The notes: generated by a model not told the origin, from the sequence alone. DNA of 64,000 nucleotides from Cereibacter azotoformans (GCA_017599285.1 JAGFXX010000001.1:1860001-1924000), one strand, 5' to 3'; shown: positions 1 to 9,907, numbered from the stretch's first letter. A program made the numbers and translations.

Positions 1-95
1 CATTTGGAATGGCCCGCCATGACCCTCTCCGATCCTTTGATACCGGGCGCCTATAGCCCAGCGCCCGCCCCCCCCGCAAGCCTTGGCGACCTGCG

Positions 96-1874
96 TCAGA
101 AGGGGAAGAACAGCGGGATCAGCAGGCTCATCGCCACCATCATCAGGATGTTGAGCGGCAGGCCGATGCGCAGGAAGTCGGTGAACCGGTAGCCGCCGGG
201 GCCATAGACCAGCGTGTTGGTCTGGTAGCCGATGGGGGTGGCGAAGCTGGCCGAGGCGCCGAACATCACCGCCACGACGAAGGGCCGCGGATCCACCCCG
301 AGCGAGGCCGCCAGCCCGATCACGATGGGCGTCAGGATCACGGCCACGGCGTTGTTGCTCACAAGCTCGGTCAGGAGCGAGGTCAGGGCATAGACCACGA
401 ACACCAGCAGGAACGGCGGCAGACCCTGCATCAGCGGCGCGACCGCGCCCACGATCATCCCCACCGCGCCGGAATGTTCGAGCCCCGCCCCGACGGCGAG
501 CATCCCGAAGATCAGCGCAAGAAGGCGACCCTCGATATAGCCGAAAGCCTCGTCGGCATCGATGCAGCGCGTCACGAGCACCACCGCCACGCCGATCATC
601 GCCAGCACCGCGATCGGCGCCACGTTCAGCGCCGACAGCAGCACCACCGCCGCCAGCACCGCCATCACCACGGGCGCCCGGCTGCGGCGGTAGGCACGGT
701 CGGACGGCTGGGCGATGTCCACCACCTGCATCTCGCTGGCCAGCCGCTCGATGTCCTGCTGCGCCCCTTCCAGAAGCAGGGTGTCGCCCACCTGCACCAC
801 GAGATCGTCGAGCTGCCGGCCGATGTTCTGGTTGCGCCGGTGCGCCGCCAGCACATAGACGCCGTAGCGCCGCCGAAGCCGCATCGCGCCAAGCGACCGG
901 CCCACCATGAAGCAGCCCGGCGTGATCAGCACCTCGACCACCTGCGTCTGGACCGAGGACAGCTTGTCCACCAGCCGCAGCTCCTTGTTCGATTGCAGGC
1001 TGAGGACCTCGGACATCGGGGTGCGCAGCACGACCCGGTCGCCCGCCTCCAGCACCGCCTCGCCGAGATTGCGGCGAAGCGAGGCATCGCCGCGCAGCAC
1101 GTCGATCACGCGCAGGCTCTCGCGCTTGAAGATGTCCACCTCCTCGACCTTGCGGCCGATCAGCGCCGAATCCTCCGGCACGGCCACCTCGGTGAAGAAC
1201 TTCATCCGCGTCCGGTCCGAGAGCAGCATCCCCATGCTGTCCCGGTCGGGCAGCAGGCGCGGCGCAAAGAACCACAGGTAACAGAGGCCGATCAGCGCCA
1301 TCGCGATCCCGAGCGGCGTGATCTCGAAGATCGAGAAGGGCTCAAGTCCCGAGCCGCGCGCGACGCCATCCACCAGCAGGTTGGTCGAGGTGCCGATCAG
1401 CGTCACCGTCCCGCCGAAGATCGAGAGATAGCTCAGCGGGATCATCACCTTGGAGGGCGAGATCTTCATCTGCCGCGCGATCTGCATGAAGACCGGGATC
1501 ATCACCACGACGATCGGCGTGTTGTTCATGAAGGCCGACATGCCGATGATCACCACCGACAGCAGGCCCAGCGTCCGCAACGGCCGATCGGCCGCGTGGC
1601 GGATGGCAAGCTGCGTCACCGCATCGAGGGTTCCGGTCCGGACAAGGGACCCCACGATGATGAAGAGCGCGGTGATCGTCCAGGGCGCGGGGTTCGAGAG
1701 AACCTTCAGCAGATCGTCCTGCGGCAGGATGCCCACCGCCAGCATCAGCGCCCCGCCCGCGATGGCCGTCACCTCGACGGGATAGATCTCGCGGACAAAA
1801 AGCACCAGCATCCCGGCGAGGATCGCCAGCGCCGTCCACGCCTGCATCGGTTCCGAAAGTTCGAGACCGAACAT
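96..1874 (-). CDS. SLC13/DASS-family permease with two TrkA-C domains
   Basis: This is an inner-membrane transporter of the SLC13 (divalent anion:sodium symporter) type, about 592 residues long. The N-terminal half has several hydrophobic helices with the motif MNNTP. A soluble middle section of roughly 200 residues resembles two TrkA-C (RCK C-terminal) regulatory domains. The C-terminal half has more helices with a second NNAVA motif. The two Asn-rich motifs match the substrate/Na+ sites of the family. I chose the ATG at 1874 because AGGAG lies 5 bases upstream; an earlier in-frame ATG at 1925 has no comparable site. The substrate cannot be read from sequence; sulfate, dicarboxylates or other anions are possible. 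Confidence 0.85.
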   Translation of the reverse strand: MFGLELSEPMQAWTALAILAGMLVLFVREIYPVEVTAIAGGALMLAVGILPQDDLLKVLSNPAPWTITALFIIVGSLVRTGTLDAVTQLAIRHAADRPLRTLGLLSVVIIGMSAFMNNTPIVVVMIPVFMQIARQMKISPSKVMIPLSYLSIFGGTVTLIGTSTNLLVDGVARGSGLEPFSIFEITPLGIAMALIGLCYLWFFAPRLLPDRDSMGMLLSDRTRMKFFTEVAVPEDSALIGRKVEEVDIFKRESLRVIDVLRGDASLRRNLGEAVLEAGDRVVLRTPMSEVLSLQSNKELRLVDKLSSVQTQVVEVLITPGCFMVGRSLGAMRLRRRYGVYVLAAHRRNQNIGRQLDDLVVQVGDTLLLEGAQQDIERLASEMQVVDIAQPSDRAYRRSRAPVVMAVLAAVVLLSALNVAPIAVLAMIGVAVVLVTRCIDADEAFGYIEGRLLALIFGMLAVGAGLEHSGAVGMIVGAVAPLMQGLPPFLLVFVVYALTSLLTELVSNNAVAVILTPIVIGLAASLGVDPRPFVVAVMFGASASFATPIGYQTNTLVYGPGGYRFTDFLRIGLPLNILMMVAMSLLIPLFFPF

Positions 1875-1977
1875 CATCTCTCCTGTTGAACTCTGCTCGC
1901 CTGCATACGCGGTGACCGCCGGCAAGCAAAGCCGGCGCGAGACCGCCTGTCACGTTCCGTCGTGAAGACGGGCAGCC

Positions 1978-2787
1978 TCAGGGCCGCGACTCCTGCAACC
2001 GGCCGCCCAGCCGGACAGGCACGACCCGCTGGGCGAGGCCCGTGCGGTCGTCCGTCTCGACATAGACGCCCGACAGGGTGGCGGGCCCCGAGGCGGGCTC
2101 GAACCGGCCCTTCGGCATCTGGGTGATGAAGCGCCGCAGCGGCTCGGACTTTTCCATGCCGATCACGGAATCATAGTCCCCGCACATGCCCGCATCGCTG
2201 AGGTAGGCCGTGCCACCGCGCAGGATCTGCGCATCCGCTGTCGGCACATGGGTGTGCGTCCCCACCACAAGGCTCGCCCGTCCGTCGCACCAGTGGCCCA
2301 TGGCCATCTTCTCGCTGGTGGCCTCGCAATGGATGTCGAGGATCGTGGCCTGCACCGCGCCGCCCAGCGGCGAGCCCTTCAGCACCCCGTCCACCGCCGA
2401 GAAGGGATCGTCGAAGGGCCGCTTCATGAAGACCTGACCCAGCGCCTGCAGCACCAGCACCTTGCGCCCGCCGACGGTGAAGATCCGCGCGCCCTTGCCC
2501 GGTGCGGTCCGGGCGTAGTTCAGCGGCCGCACGATGCGCGGCTCGGTCTCGATGAACTGGAGCATTTCCTTCTGGTCGAAGGCATGGTCGCCAAGCGTGA
2601 CGCAGTCCGCGCCCGAGGCGAGCAGCTTCTTCGCATGGTCGCCGGTGATGCCCGCCCCGCTGGATGCGTTCTCGCCATTGACGACGACGAAATCGAGCCC
2701 CCAGTCCGTGCGCAGCGCCGGCAGCCGTTCCGCCACCGCCGAGCGCCCCGCACGCCCCATCACATCGCCAAGAAAGAGAAGCCTCAT
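1978..2787 (-). CDS. YmdB-family metallophosphoesterase (TIGR00282 type)
   Basis: This 269-residue protein belongs to the YmdB/TIGR00282 calcineurin-like phosphoesterases, cytoplasmic enzymes that hydrolyse cyclic nucleotides or related phosphodiesters. Visible metal-binding motifs are GDVMGRAG at the N-terminus, GENASSGAG, GDHAFDQ, HCEATSEK and GTHTHVPTADA near the C-terminus. The family start MRLLFLGDVMG corresponds to the ATG at 2787; the frame is open further upstream but without family similarity. It is divergent from the helicase gene, with about 85 bases between them. The physiological substrate is not established for this branch. Confidence 0.88.
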   Translation of the reverse strand: MRLLFLGDVMGRAGRSAVAERLPALRTDWGLDFVVVNGENASSGAGITGDHAKKLLASGADCVTLGDHAFDQKEMLQFIETEPRIVRPLNYARTAPGKGARIFTVGGRKVLVLQALGQVFMKRPFDDPFSAVDGVLKGSPLGGAVQATILDIHCEATSEKMAMGHWCDGRASLVVGTHTHVPTADAQILRGGTAYLSDAGMCGDYDSVIGMEKSEPLRRFITQMPKGRFEPASGPATLSGVYVETDDRTGLAQRVVPVRLGGRLQESRP

Positions 2788-2872
2788 GGCGGCAGCGTTA
2801 GGGCGCGGGCGTGCCAAGAGCAAGAGGATTCCGCCCCTTTCCGCCCCTTCCCGCGCGCCCTATCCTTTGCGC

Positions 2873-5272
2873 ATGAGCCTCCTGCCGCCGTTCCTTGCGC
2901 CCTTTTTCGCCGCCCGTGGCTGGACGCTGCATCCGCATCAGGAAGAGATGCTGGCCGGCGCGGACGCGCCGGCGCTGCTCCTCGTGGCGCCCACCGGCGG
3001 GGGCAAGACGCTCGCCGGTTTCCTGCCGACGCTGGCCGAGCTGGGCCCGCATCCCGCGCCGGGCCTGCACACGCTCTACATTTCGCCGCTGAAGGCGCTG
3101 GCGGCCGACATCCGCCGCAACCTGCGCGCCCCGATCGAGGGAGCGGGTCTCGCGATCCGGGTCGAGGACCGCACCGGCGACACGGGCAGCCACGTCCGCC
3201 GCCGACAGCGGGCCGATCCGCCCCACATCCTGCTCACCACGCCCGAGAGCCTCGCGCTCTTGCTGTCCTACGAGGATGCGCCGCGGATCTTCGCGGGCCT
3301 GCAACGGGTGATCGTGGACGAGATCCACGCGCTGGCCGAATCCAGGCGCGGCGACCAGCTCATGCTGTGCCTTGCCCGGCTCCAGCGGCTGGCGCCCGGC
3401 CTGCGCCGGGTGGGCCTCTCGGCCACGGTCGAGGACCCGCCGGCGCTGGCCCGCTTCCTCGCCGCCCACCCGGGCCCCTGCCGGGTGCTGATGGCCGATC
3501 CCGGCCCCGATCCCGACATCGCCATGCTCGAGACCGAGACGCCCCCGCCCTGGGCGGGCGGCGGCGGGCGGCACGCGATCCCCGAGGTGCTGGCCGAGAT
3601 CCGCCGCCACCGCACGACGCTCGTCTTTCACAACACCCGCGCGCAGGCCGAGCTGTTCTTCCACGCGCTCTGGCTTGCCAACGAGGACGACCTGCCCATC
3701 GGCATCCACCACGGCTCGCTCTCGCGTGAGCAGCGCGAGCGGGTCGAGGCGGCGATGGTCGCGGGAGAGCTGCGCGCCATCGTCTGCACCGGCTCGCTCG
3801 ATCTGGGCATCGACTGGGGCGACGTCGATCTGGTGATCCAGGTCGGCGCGCCGAAGAACGTCAAGCGCCTCGTCCAGCGCATCGGGCGGGCGAACCACCG
3901 CTACAACGCGCCCTCCAAGGCGCTTCTGGTGCCGGCCAACCGCTTCGAGGTGGTCGAATGCCTCGCCGCGCTGGAAGCCGTGCGCGACCATGCGCTCGAC
4001 GGCGAGCCGCGGGGGCCGGGTCCGCGCGATGTCCTCTGCCAGCATATCCTGATCACCGCGGCGGCCGGGCCCTTTGCGGCCGACGCCCTCTTTGCCGAGG
4101 TGATCAGCGCCGGACCCTACGCCGGCCTCTCGCGGGCCGACTTCGACGCCTGCCTCGATTTCGTGGCGACCGGCGGCTACGCGCTGCGCGCCTATGACCG
4201 CTGGCAGCGGATCATGCTGCGGGGCGGCCTCTGGCAGCTGCGCGACCCGCGCACGGCGCAAGTGATCCGCATGAACATCGGCACGATCATCGACACCGAG
4301 GTGCTCAAGGTGCGGATGCGCGGCCGGGGCGGCGCGCCGCTGGGCGAGATCGAGGAAGGCTTCGCCGCCACCCTCACCCCCGGCGACACCTTCCTGATGG
4401 CAGGCCAGGTGGTGCGCTACGAAGGCCTGCACGAGATGACCGTCGAGGTCACGCGAAATCCCGGCCGCGATCCGCGGGTGGCCACCTTCAACGGCACCAA
4501 GTTCGCCACCTCCACCCTTCTCACGCACCGGATCCTCGAGCTGTTCCGGCAACCCGGCTGGCCCGGCCTTCCACGCCACACCGCCGACTGGCTGGCCCTC
4601 CAGCGCAAGGTCTCGCGCCTGCCCGAGGCCGACCGGCTGCTGGTCGAGAGCTTTCCCCACGACGGGCGCGAGCATCTCTGCCTCTACGGCTTTGCCGGCC
4701 GCAACGCGCAGCAGACGCTGGGCCTTCTGCTCACCAAGCGCATGGAGGAGGAGCGCCTCTCGCCCCTCGGCTTCGTCGCGACCGACTATGCCACGCTGAT
4801 CTGGGGGCTGGAGGCCGTGACCGATCCCGCCCCGCTCTTCGAGGCCGAACGGCTGCGCGAGGGGCTCGAGAGCTGGCTTGCCGGAAATGCGGTGATGAAG
4901 CGGACCTTCCGCAACTCGGCCATCATCGCGGGGCTGATCGAGCGCACCCACATGGGCCGGCGGCGCACGGGCAAGCAGGCGACCTTCTCCTCGGACATCC
5001 TCTACGACACGCTGCTTCGGCACGATCCGGGTCACCTGCTGCTGCGCATCACGCGCGAAGAGGCCGAGCGTGGCCTCGTGGATTTCGGCCGGATCGAGGA
5101 GATGCTGGCCCGCACCCGCGGCCGCGTGGATTGCCTGCGGCTGGACCGCGTGACCCCGCTCGCCGCGCCGCTCTTCCTCGAGATGGGCCGCGTCCCCGTC
5201 GAAGGCGCGGGGCGCCAGCGGCTGATGGAGGAGCAGGCCGCGGCCCTCATGGCCGCCGCAGGACTGAGCTGA
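2873..5272 (+). CDS. Ligase-associated DEXH-box helicase (Lhr-like)
   Basis: This 799-residue superfamily 2 helicase resembles the Lhr core and the 'ligase-associated DNA damage response DEXH box helicase' family. Walker A is APTGGGKT, the DEXH box is DEIH, motif III is SATV, and the motif VI region is QRIGRANHRY. The C-terminal half is the winged-helix/Lhr extension. It is predicted to be a cytoplasmic 3'-5' translocase in DNA repair. The ATG at 2873 begins MSLLPPF; the longer open frame upstream covers the divergent ymdB-like gene and is not credible. The PdeM-type nuclease follows 96 bases downstream, the usual partner. The ligase and exonuclease partners of this set are not next to it. 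Confidence 0.9.
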   Translation: MSLLPPFLAPFFAARGWTLHPHQEEMLAGADAPALLLVAPTGGGKTLAGFLPTLAELGPHPAPGLHTLYISPLKALAADIRRNLRAPIEGAGLAIRVEDRTGDTGSHVRRRQRADPPHILLTTPESLALLLSYEDAPRIFAGLQRVIVDEIHALAESRRGDQLMLCLARLQRLAPGLRRVGLSATVEDPPALARFLAAHPGPCRVLMADPGPDPDIAMLETETPPPWAGGGGRHAIPEVLAEIRRHRTTLVFHNTRAQAELFFHALWLANEDDLPIGIHHGSLSREQRERVEAAMVAGELRAIVCTGSLDLGIDWGDVDLVIQVGAPKNVKRLVQRIGRANHRYNAPSKALLVPANRFEVVECLAALEAVRDHALDGEPRGPGPRDVLCQHILITAAAGPFAADALFAEVISAGPYAGLSRADFDACLDFVATGGYALRAYDRWQRIMLRGGLWQLRDPRTAQVIRMNIGTIIDTEVLKVRMRGRGGAPLGEIEEGFAATLTPGDTFLMAGQVVRYEGLHEMTVEVTRNPGRDPRVATFNGTKFATSTLLTHRILELFRQPGWPGLPRHTADWLALQRKVSRLPEADRLLVESFPHDGREHLCLYGFAGRNAQQTLGLLLTKRMEEERLSPLGFVATDYATLIWGLEAVTDPAPLFEAERLREGLESWLAGNAVMKRTFRNSAIIAGLIERTHMGRRRTGKQATFSSDILYDTLLRHDPGHLLLRITREEAERGLVDFGRIEEMLARTRGRVDCLRLDRVTPLAAPLFLEMGRVPVEGAGRQRLMEEQAAALMAAAGLS

Positions 5273-5368
5273 CAGCGAACCTCGGCAAGGGCACGCACCG
5301 TGCCAAGCCTCTGGCCGGATCCACAGCCTGCGCTTGCGTGGCGCGCGCGGATGAGACAGGAACGGGCC

Positions 5369-6055
5369 ATGAACGGCCATACCTTCTTCCTTGCCGATGC
5401 GCGGCTGGTGGCGATGCCCTCAGGGGCCCTCTGGTGGCCCGAGGAGCGGCTGCTCTGTGTCTCGGACCTGCATCTGGGCAAGGCCGAGCGGATGGCGCGG
5501 CGCGGCGGCACGCTGCTGCCGCCCTACGAGACGCAGGCCACCCTCGCCCGGCTGACCGCCGATCTCGAGGCCACGGGCGCGGCGCGGGTGCTCTGCCTTG
5601 GCGATTCGTTCGACGATGCCGAGGCGGCGGGCGCGCTGGTCGAGGCCGAGCGCCTCTGGCTCATGCGGCTGATGGCCGGGCGCGAGTGGATCTGGATCCT
5701 CGGCAACCACGACCCGGCCCCCACCGACTGCGGCGGAAGCTACCGGGGCGAGATCACGCTCGGGCCGCTCACCTTCCGCCACATCGCGGCGGGCGAGGCC
5801 GAGGTCTCGGGCCATTACCATCCGAAATGCACGCTCGCGGGCCGGGCCCGGCCCTGTTTCCTGACCGACGGCCGACGCCTGATCCTGCCCGCCTATGGCG
5901 CCTATACCGGCGGGCTCTGGTGCCACGATCCGACGCTGGTGGCGCTGATGCGGCCGGGCGCGCTCGCGATCCTCACCGGCACCAAGGCCATTCCGGTGCC
6001 CATGCCGCGCCGGGCCCCTCAAATCAGGCCGCGCTCTTCCAGCTTTGCGCGGTGA
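5369..6055 (+). CDS. pdeM: Ligase-associated endonuclease PdeM (calcineurin-like phosphoesterase)
   Basis: This 228-residue metallophosphoesterase shows the signature set VSDLHLGK, LGDSFDD, GNHDPAP and SGHYHPK, which supply the Asp, Asn and His ligands of the two-metal site. It matches the PdeM family that accompanies the Lhr-like helicase in a predicted DNA-damage repair set. Start ATG 5369 has AGGA about 7 bases upstream; an alternative in-frame ATG at 5351 is possible. Its last 37 bases overlap the end of the convergent LytTR gene on the other strand. Function in repair is known for the family and inferred here from the neighbour. Confidence 0.88.
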   Translation: MNGHTFFLADARLVAMPSGALWWPEERLLCVSDLHLGKAERMARRGGTLLPPYETQATLARLTADLEATGAARVLCLGDSFDDAEAAGALVEAERLWLMRLMAGREWIWILGNHDPAPTDCGGSYRGEITLGPLTFRHIAAGEAEVSGHYHPKCTLAGRARPCFLTDGRRLILPAYGAYTGGLWCHDPTLVALMRPGALAILTGTKAIPVPMPRRAPQIRPRSSSFAR

Positions 6056-6849
6056 GCGCGGCTGACGGGAATGCGGCTGCCGTCCCTCAGCAGCAGGAAC
6101 AGCTTGCCCGGCCCGCGCTCGACCCCGGTGACGGCCGACCAGGCCACCCAGTGCGAGCGGTGGACCTGCGCCCCCGGCACGCCCTCGGTTTCATCCATCG
6201 CGTCCGAAAAGCGCAGCAAGAGGCTCACGAGGCCCGCGCTCGTCATCACATCCACATAATGATCCCGGACCGAGATCGAGATCAGCTCGCCGCGCTGGCC
6301 CGGCTCCATCCGCTGCAGGAGGCGCGGGCTGCCGTCCCGGGAGGGCTGCGGCCGCGTGCCCACGCGGAAGGCCGACAGACCCAGCGCCGCGCAGAAGAGC
6401 GCGGGCGCCACCTCGACCGCGCTCGGCGCCTCGGGGCCGAAGGCGAGGCGCATGAGCCACCAGATCGGCAGCGTGAGGAACGCCGCGACGGCAAGCGCCA
6501 GCCCCGCCCCGCGCCTCAGCTCGCGCAGGCCCGCCGAGGCGAACCAGATCCGAAGGGCAAGCCCCAGCCCGAGCGTGATGGCGACCAGCGCGCTCCACAC
6601 CAGGAGACGTTCGGGCAGGGCCACGGTCTGATAGCTGCCGAACGGACCCGAGACGGCCAGACCGACAGAAAGGGCCGCCCAGACGATCCAGGGCAGCGGA
6701 GCGGCAAGACATTCGGCATAAAGGCGCGAGAAGGACAAGGAAGCCTCCGCCAAGACCTGAACGAATGACTCGTCGCTACAGGGCCGGCGGGGGCCGATCA
6801 ACTCCGCCGTGTGACGCAGGCGCGAGGCCGCTTCCCGAAGGCGCGGCAT
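6019..6849 (-). CDS. Membrane-anchored LytTR DNA-binding regulator
   Basis: The protein is about 276 residues. Residues roughly 50-160 contain about four hydrophobic helices, and the last ~100 residues form a LytTR DNA-binding domain (motifs SVRDHYVDV, HRSHWV, PVSRAH). This architecture suggests a transcription factor tethered to the inner membrane, with no receiver domain. No signal or target can be read from it. The start at 6849 has only a weak ribosome site and the first ~45 residues are poorly constrained, so the true start could lie downstream. It lies 25 bases after folD in the same direction and could be the last gene of that transcript. It overlaps pdeM tail to tail. Confidence 0.8.
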   Translation of the reverse strand: MPRLREAASRLRHTAELIGPRRPCSDESFVQVLAEASLSFSRLYAECLAAPLPWIVWAALSVGLAVSGPFGSYQTVALPERLLVWSALVAITLGLGLALRIWFASAGLRELRRGAGLALAVAAFLTLPIWWLMRLAFGPEAPSAVEVAPALFCAALGLSAFRVGTRPQPSRDGSPRLLQRMEPGQRGELISISVRDHYVDVMTSAGLVSLLLRFSDAMDETEGVPGAQVHRSHWVAWSAVTGVERGPGKLFLLLRDGSRIPVSRAHRAKLEERGLI

Positions 6850-6874
6850 CCGGCCCGGTCCGGCGGGCGCGGTG

Positions 6875-7765
6875 TCAGGCGGTCAGGCCCTGCGGCTCGG
6901 GCAGGCCGTTCGCGCGGCAGCAGGCGGTCAGCGTGTTGGCTAGCAGGCAGGCGATCGTCATCGGCCCCACCCCGCCCGGAACCGGCGTGATGGCCCCGGC
7001 CACCTCGGCCGCCGAGGCATGATCCACATCGCCCACGAGCTTCGTCTTGCCGTCGCGCTCGATGCGGTTGATCCCCACGTCGATGACGGTGGCACCCGGC
7101 TTCACGAAGTCGCCGGTGATCATCTCGGGCCGGCCCACGGCCGCCACGAGGATGTCGGCGCCCCGGCAGACGGCCGCGAGATCCTTCGTGCGCGAATGGG
7201 CGATCGTGACCGTGCAGCTGTCGCCCAGCAGCAGTTGCGCCATCGGCTTGCCGACGATGTTCGACCGCCCCACCACCACGGCGTTCATCCCCGAGAGATT
7301 GCCCAGATGGTCGCGCAGCATCATCAGGCAGCCGAGCGGCGTGCAGGGGACCATGCTCTTCTGCCCCGTCCCGAGGCGGCCCACGTTCGAGATGTGGAAC
7401 CCGTCCACGTCCTTGGCCGGGTCCAGCGCGTTGATCACGAGGTCCGAGTTCAGATGCGGCGGAAGCGGCAGTTGCACCAGAATGCCGTGCACCTGAGGAT
7501 CGCGGTTCAGCCGGTCGATCAGCGCCAGCAGCTCGGCCTCGGAGGTCTCGGCGGGCAAACGGTGCTCGAACGAGGCCATGCCCACCTCGACCGTCTGCTT
7601 GCCCTTGGCGCCGACATAGACCTGACTGGCCGGATCCTCGCCCACGAGAACGACGGCGAGGCCCGGCACGAGGCCGTGATCGGCCTTCAGCCGCGCCACA
7701 TGGTCCGCCACCTGCGCGCGCACGCCCGCCGCAAAGGCCTTGCCGTCGATCCGCTTCGCCGTCAT
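6875..7765 (-). CDS. folD: Methylenetetrahydrofolate dehydrogenase/cyclohydrolase FolD
   Basis: FolD interconverts 5,10-methylene-, 5,10-methenyl- and 10-formyl-tetrahydrofolate in the cytoplasm using NADP. The 296 residues are the standard length. The catalytic motif with Tyr50, Lys54 and Lys56 (YVGAKGK) is present, as are PLPPHL and the NADP-binding [10 protein letters not shown] stretch. Its ATG overlaps the stop of the chorismate mutase gene by 4 bases, so the two are translationally coupled. With fhs upstream it completes the C1-tetrahydrofolate path from formate. Confidence 0.97.
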   Translation of the reverse strand: MTAKRIDGKAFAAGVRAQVADHVARLKADHGLVPGLAVVLVGEDPASQVYVGAKGKQTVEVGMASFEHRLPAETSEAELLALIDRLNRDPQVHGILVQLPLPPHLNSDLVINALDPAKDVDGFHISNVGRLGTGQKSMVPCTPLGCLMMLRDHLGNLSGMNAVVVGRSNIVGKPMAQLLLGDSCTVTIAHSRTKDLAAVCRGADILVAAVGRPEMITGDFVKPGATVIDVGINRIERDGKTKLVGDVDHASAAEVAGAITPVPGGVGPMTIACLLANTLTACCRANGLPEPQGLTA

Positions 7766-8079
7766 TCCGTCCCCTCCTGCGGGGCGTCGGGCCCCAGAAC
7801 CTCTTCCTCGCGCGCGATCGACCAGTCGATCAGGATCCGCCAGAGCGTCTCGATCAGCGCCGGATCCAGTCCTTCGGCCATGGCGCGCACACGCACGTTG
7901 CGCACCACCTCCTCGACGCGCGACTCGATGCGCGCGGGCAGGCCGATGTCGGTCTTGATCTCGGCGGCACGGTCGATGTAGCCCGCGCGCTGCGCCATGA
8001 GCCCGACGATCTGGGCGTCGAGCGCGTCGATCATCGCGCGCAGGTCTTCCATCGAATGGCAGTCTTCCGGGGCTCGCAC
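7762..8079 (-). CDS. Chorismate mutase (AroQ type, IrpB-like)
   Basis: This small all-helical AroQ-type chorismate mutase converts chorismate to prephenate for Phe/Tyr synthesis. It carries the typical pattern of an ED..R..ID.LD opening helix, [13 protein letters not shown], and [11 protein letters not shown] selected the GTG at 8079 (105 residues) because GAGG lies 6 bases upstream and the resulting N-terminus resembles relatives; the ATG at 8052 (96 residues) is the alternative. The stop overlaps the folD start by 4 bases and fhs lies upstream, so an aromatic gene sits inside a one-carbon operon. PheA at 53.9 kb would use its product. Confidence 0.88.
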   Translation of the reverse strand: MRAPEDCHSMEDLRAMIDALDAQIVGLMAQRAGYIDRAAEIKTDIGLPARIESRVEEVVRNVRVRAMAEGLDPALIETLWRILIDWSIAREEEVLGPDAPQEGTE

Positions 8080-8153
8080 CTTGGTCCTCGCTTCTGGGTC
8101 CGGTCCCCGTTTCAGATACGGGGCATCCGAGGTCAAGGGGGCGAAACGCGCCG

Positions 8154-9827
8154 TCAGAAGAGGCCCTCGATCCGTCCCTCGCCGTTCAGGCGGATCACTT
8201 CCGCGGCGGGCTCGCGCGGCAGGCCCGGCATCGTGCGGATCTCGCCGCAGATGGCCACCACGAACCCGGCCCCGGCCGACAGCCTCACCTCGCGGATCGG
8301 CACCGAATGGCCCTCGGGGGCACCGCGGATCGCGGCGTCGGTCGTGAAGCTGTATTGCGTCTTGGCCATGCATACCGGCAGCGCCCCGTAACCCGCGTCC
8401 TCCCAGGCCCGCAACTGATCGCGGATCACATGGTCGGCAATCACGTCATGTGCGTGATAGATGCGCCGGGCGACGGTCTCCATCTTCTCGAAAAGCGGCA
8501 TCTCGTCGGGATAGAGCGGCGCGAACATCGAAGGCGTCTCGGCCAGCTGCACGACCTTGCGCGCCAGATCCTCGATCCCGGCCGAGCCGTCGGCCCAGTG
8601 ACGGCAGAGGATCGCCTCGGCCCCCTGCCCCGCCGCATAGGCGCGGACGGCCTCGATCTCGGCCTCGGTATCGGTGGTGAAGTGGTTGATCGCCACCACG
8701 ACCGGCACGCCGAAGCCCTTCACATTGGCGATATGGCGGCCGAGGTTCGCGCAGCCGCGCTTCAGCGCCGCGACATCCTCGCGCCCCAGATCCTCGCGCG
8801 CGACACCGCCGTTCATCTTGAGCGCCCGCACCGTCGCGACCACCACCGCGGCCGAGGGCTTCAGCCCCGCCTTGCGGCACTTGATGTCGAAGAACTTCTC
8901 GGCCCCGAGGTCGGCCCCGAACCCCGCCTCGGTCACCACATAGTCGGCGAGCTTCAGCGCCGTCCGCGTGGCGATGACGGAATTGCAGCCGTGGGCGATG
9001 TTGGCGAAGGGCCCGCCGTGCACGAAGGCCGGATTGTTCTCGATCGTCTGCACGAGGTTCGGCTGCATCGCATCCTTGAGCAGCACCGCCATCGCACCAT
9101 CCGCCTTCAGGTCGCGGCAGAAGACCGGGCTGCGGTCGCGCCGGTAGCCCACCACGATGTCGCCCAGCCGCCGTTCGAGATCCTCGAGATCCTCGGCGAG
9201 GCAGAGGATCGCCATGACCTCCGAGGCCACCGTGATGTCGAACCCCGTCTGACGGGGAAAGCCGTTCGAGACCCCGCCGAGGTTCACCACCATGTCGCGC
9301 AAGGCCCGGTCGTTCATGTCCATCACCCGCCGCCAGGTGATGCGCCGGGCATCGAGGCCCAGATCGTTGCCCCAGTAGATGTGGTTGTCGATCATGGCCG
9401 ACAGCAGGTTGTGGGCCGAGGTGATCGCGTGGAAATCCCCGGTGAAATGGAGGTTCATGTCCTCCATCGGCACCACCTGCGACCGCCCGCCGCCCGCCGC
9501 TCCGCCCTTCATGCCGAAGTTGGGGCCGAGCGACGCCTCGCGAATGCAGATGACCGCCCGCTTGCCGATCCGGTTCAGCCCGTCGCCGAGGCCGACCGTC
9601 GTCGTGGTCTTGCCCTCACCCGCGGGTGTCGGATTGATCGCGGTGACGAGGATCAGCTTGCCGTCCGGCCGGTCGGCAAGCCCGCGGATGAAGCCCTGCG
9701 AGACCTTGGCCTTGTCGTGGCCATAGGGGATCAGATCCCCCGACGGAATGCCGAGACGCGCCCCGATCTCCTGGATCGGCAGCTTGTTCGCCGCGCGGGC
9801 GATCTCGATATCGCTCTGGAATGTCAT
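8154..9827 (-). CDS. fhs: Formate-tetrahydrofolate ligase
   Basis: This enzyme makes 10-formyl-tetrahydrofolate from formate, ATP and tetrahydrofolate. The 557-residue length is typical. The ATP-binding loop [10 protein letters not shown] is at residues 67-76, and family stretches such as MKGGAAGGG and VVVAINHF are visible. The start ATG at 9827 gives [10 protein letters not shown], the usual N-terminus; the frame is open far upstream but without similarity. It is first in the minus-strand series fhs, chorismate mutase, folD. Confidence 0.97.
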   Translation of the reverse strand: MTFQSDIEIARAANKLPIQEIGARLGIPSGDLIPYGHDKAKVSQGFIRGLADRPDGKLILVTAINPTPAGEGKTTTTVGLGDGLNRIGKRAVICIREASLGPNFGMKGGAAGGGRSQVVPMEDMNLHFTGDFHAITSAHNLLSAMIDNHIYWGNDLGLDARRITWRRVMDMNDRALRDMVVNLGGVSNGFPRQTGFDITVASEVMAILCLAEDLEDLERRLGDIVVGYRRDRSPVFCRDLKADGAMAVLLKDAMQPNLVQTIENNPAFVHGGPFANIAHGCNSVIATRTALKLADYVVTEAGFGADLGAEKFFDIKCRKAGLKPSAAVVVATVRALKMNGGVAREDLGREDVAALKRGCANLGRHIANVKGFGVPVVVAINHFTTDTEAEIEAVRAYAAGQGAEAILCRHWADGSAGIEDLARKVVQLAETPSMFAPLYPDEMPLFEKMETVARRIYHAHDVIADHVIRDQLRAWEDAGYGALPVCMAKTQYSFTTDAAIRGAPEGHSVPIREVRLSAGAGFVVAICGEIRTMPGLPREPAAEVIRLNGEGRIEGLF

Positions 9828-9907
9828 GCCCTCTCCCTCATGCCCTGTCGGACGTCTCCCCTCCATCCATCTAGCGCCCGTCAGGATGAAGGTCGAGGCG
9901 GCCGGCG

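Noticed and set aside
4-192. Short open frame (62 codons) at the left edge, plus strand
   Set aside because: It runs into the end of the permease gene on the other strand and has no ribosome site. The first 95 bases show no supported gene.
474-1889. Long plus-strand open frame (471 codons) opposite the SLC13 permease, rich in His, Arg and Asp
   Set aside because: It is the antisense shadow of a strongly coding GC-rich gene; composition is implausible for a protein and no start signal is present.
2798-5380. 860-codon minus-strand open frame opposite the Lhr-like helicase
   Set aside because: The helicase has clear family motifs on the plus strand; the reverse frame is low-complexity Ala/Arg/Gly and lacks a ribosome site. 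Similar reverse frames over fhs, ftsH, tolB-tolA, yej genes and dnaX were dropped for the same reason.
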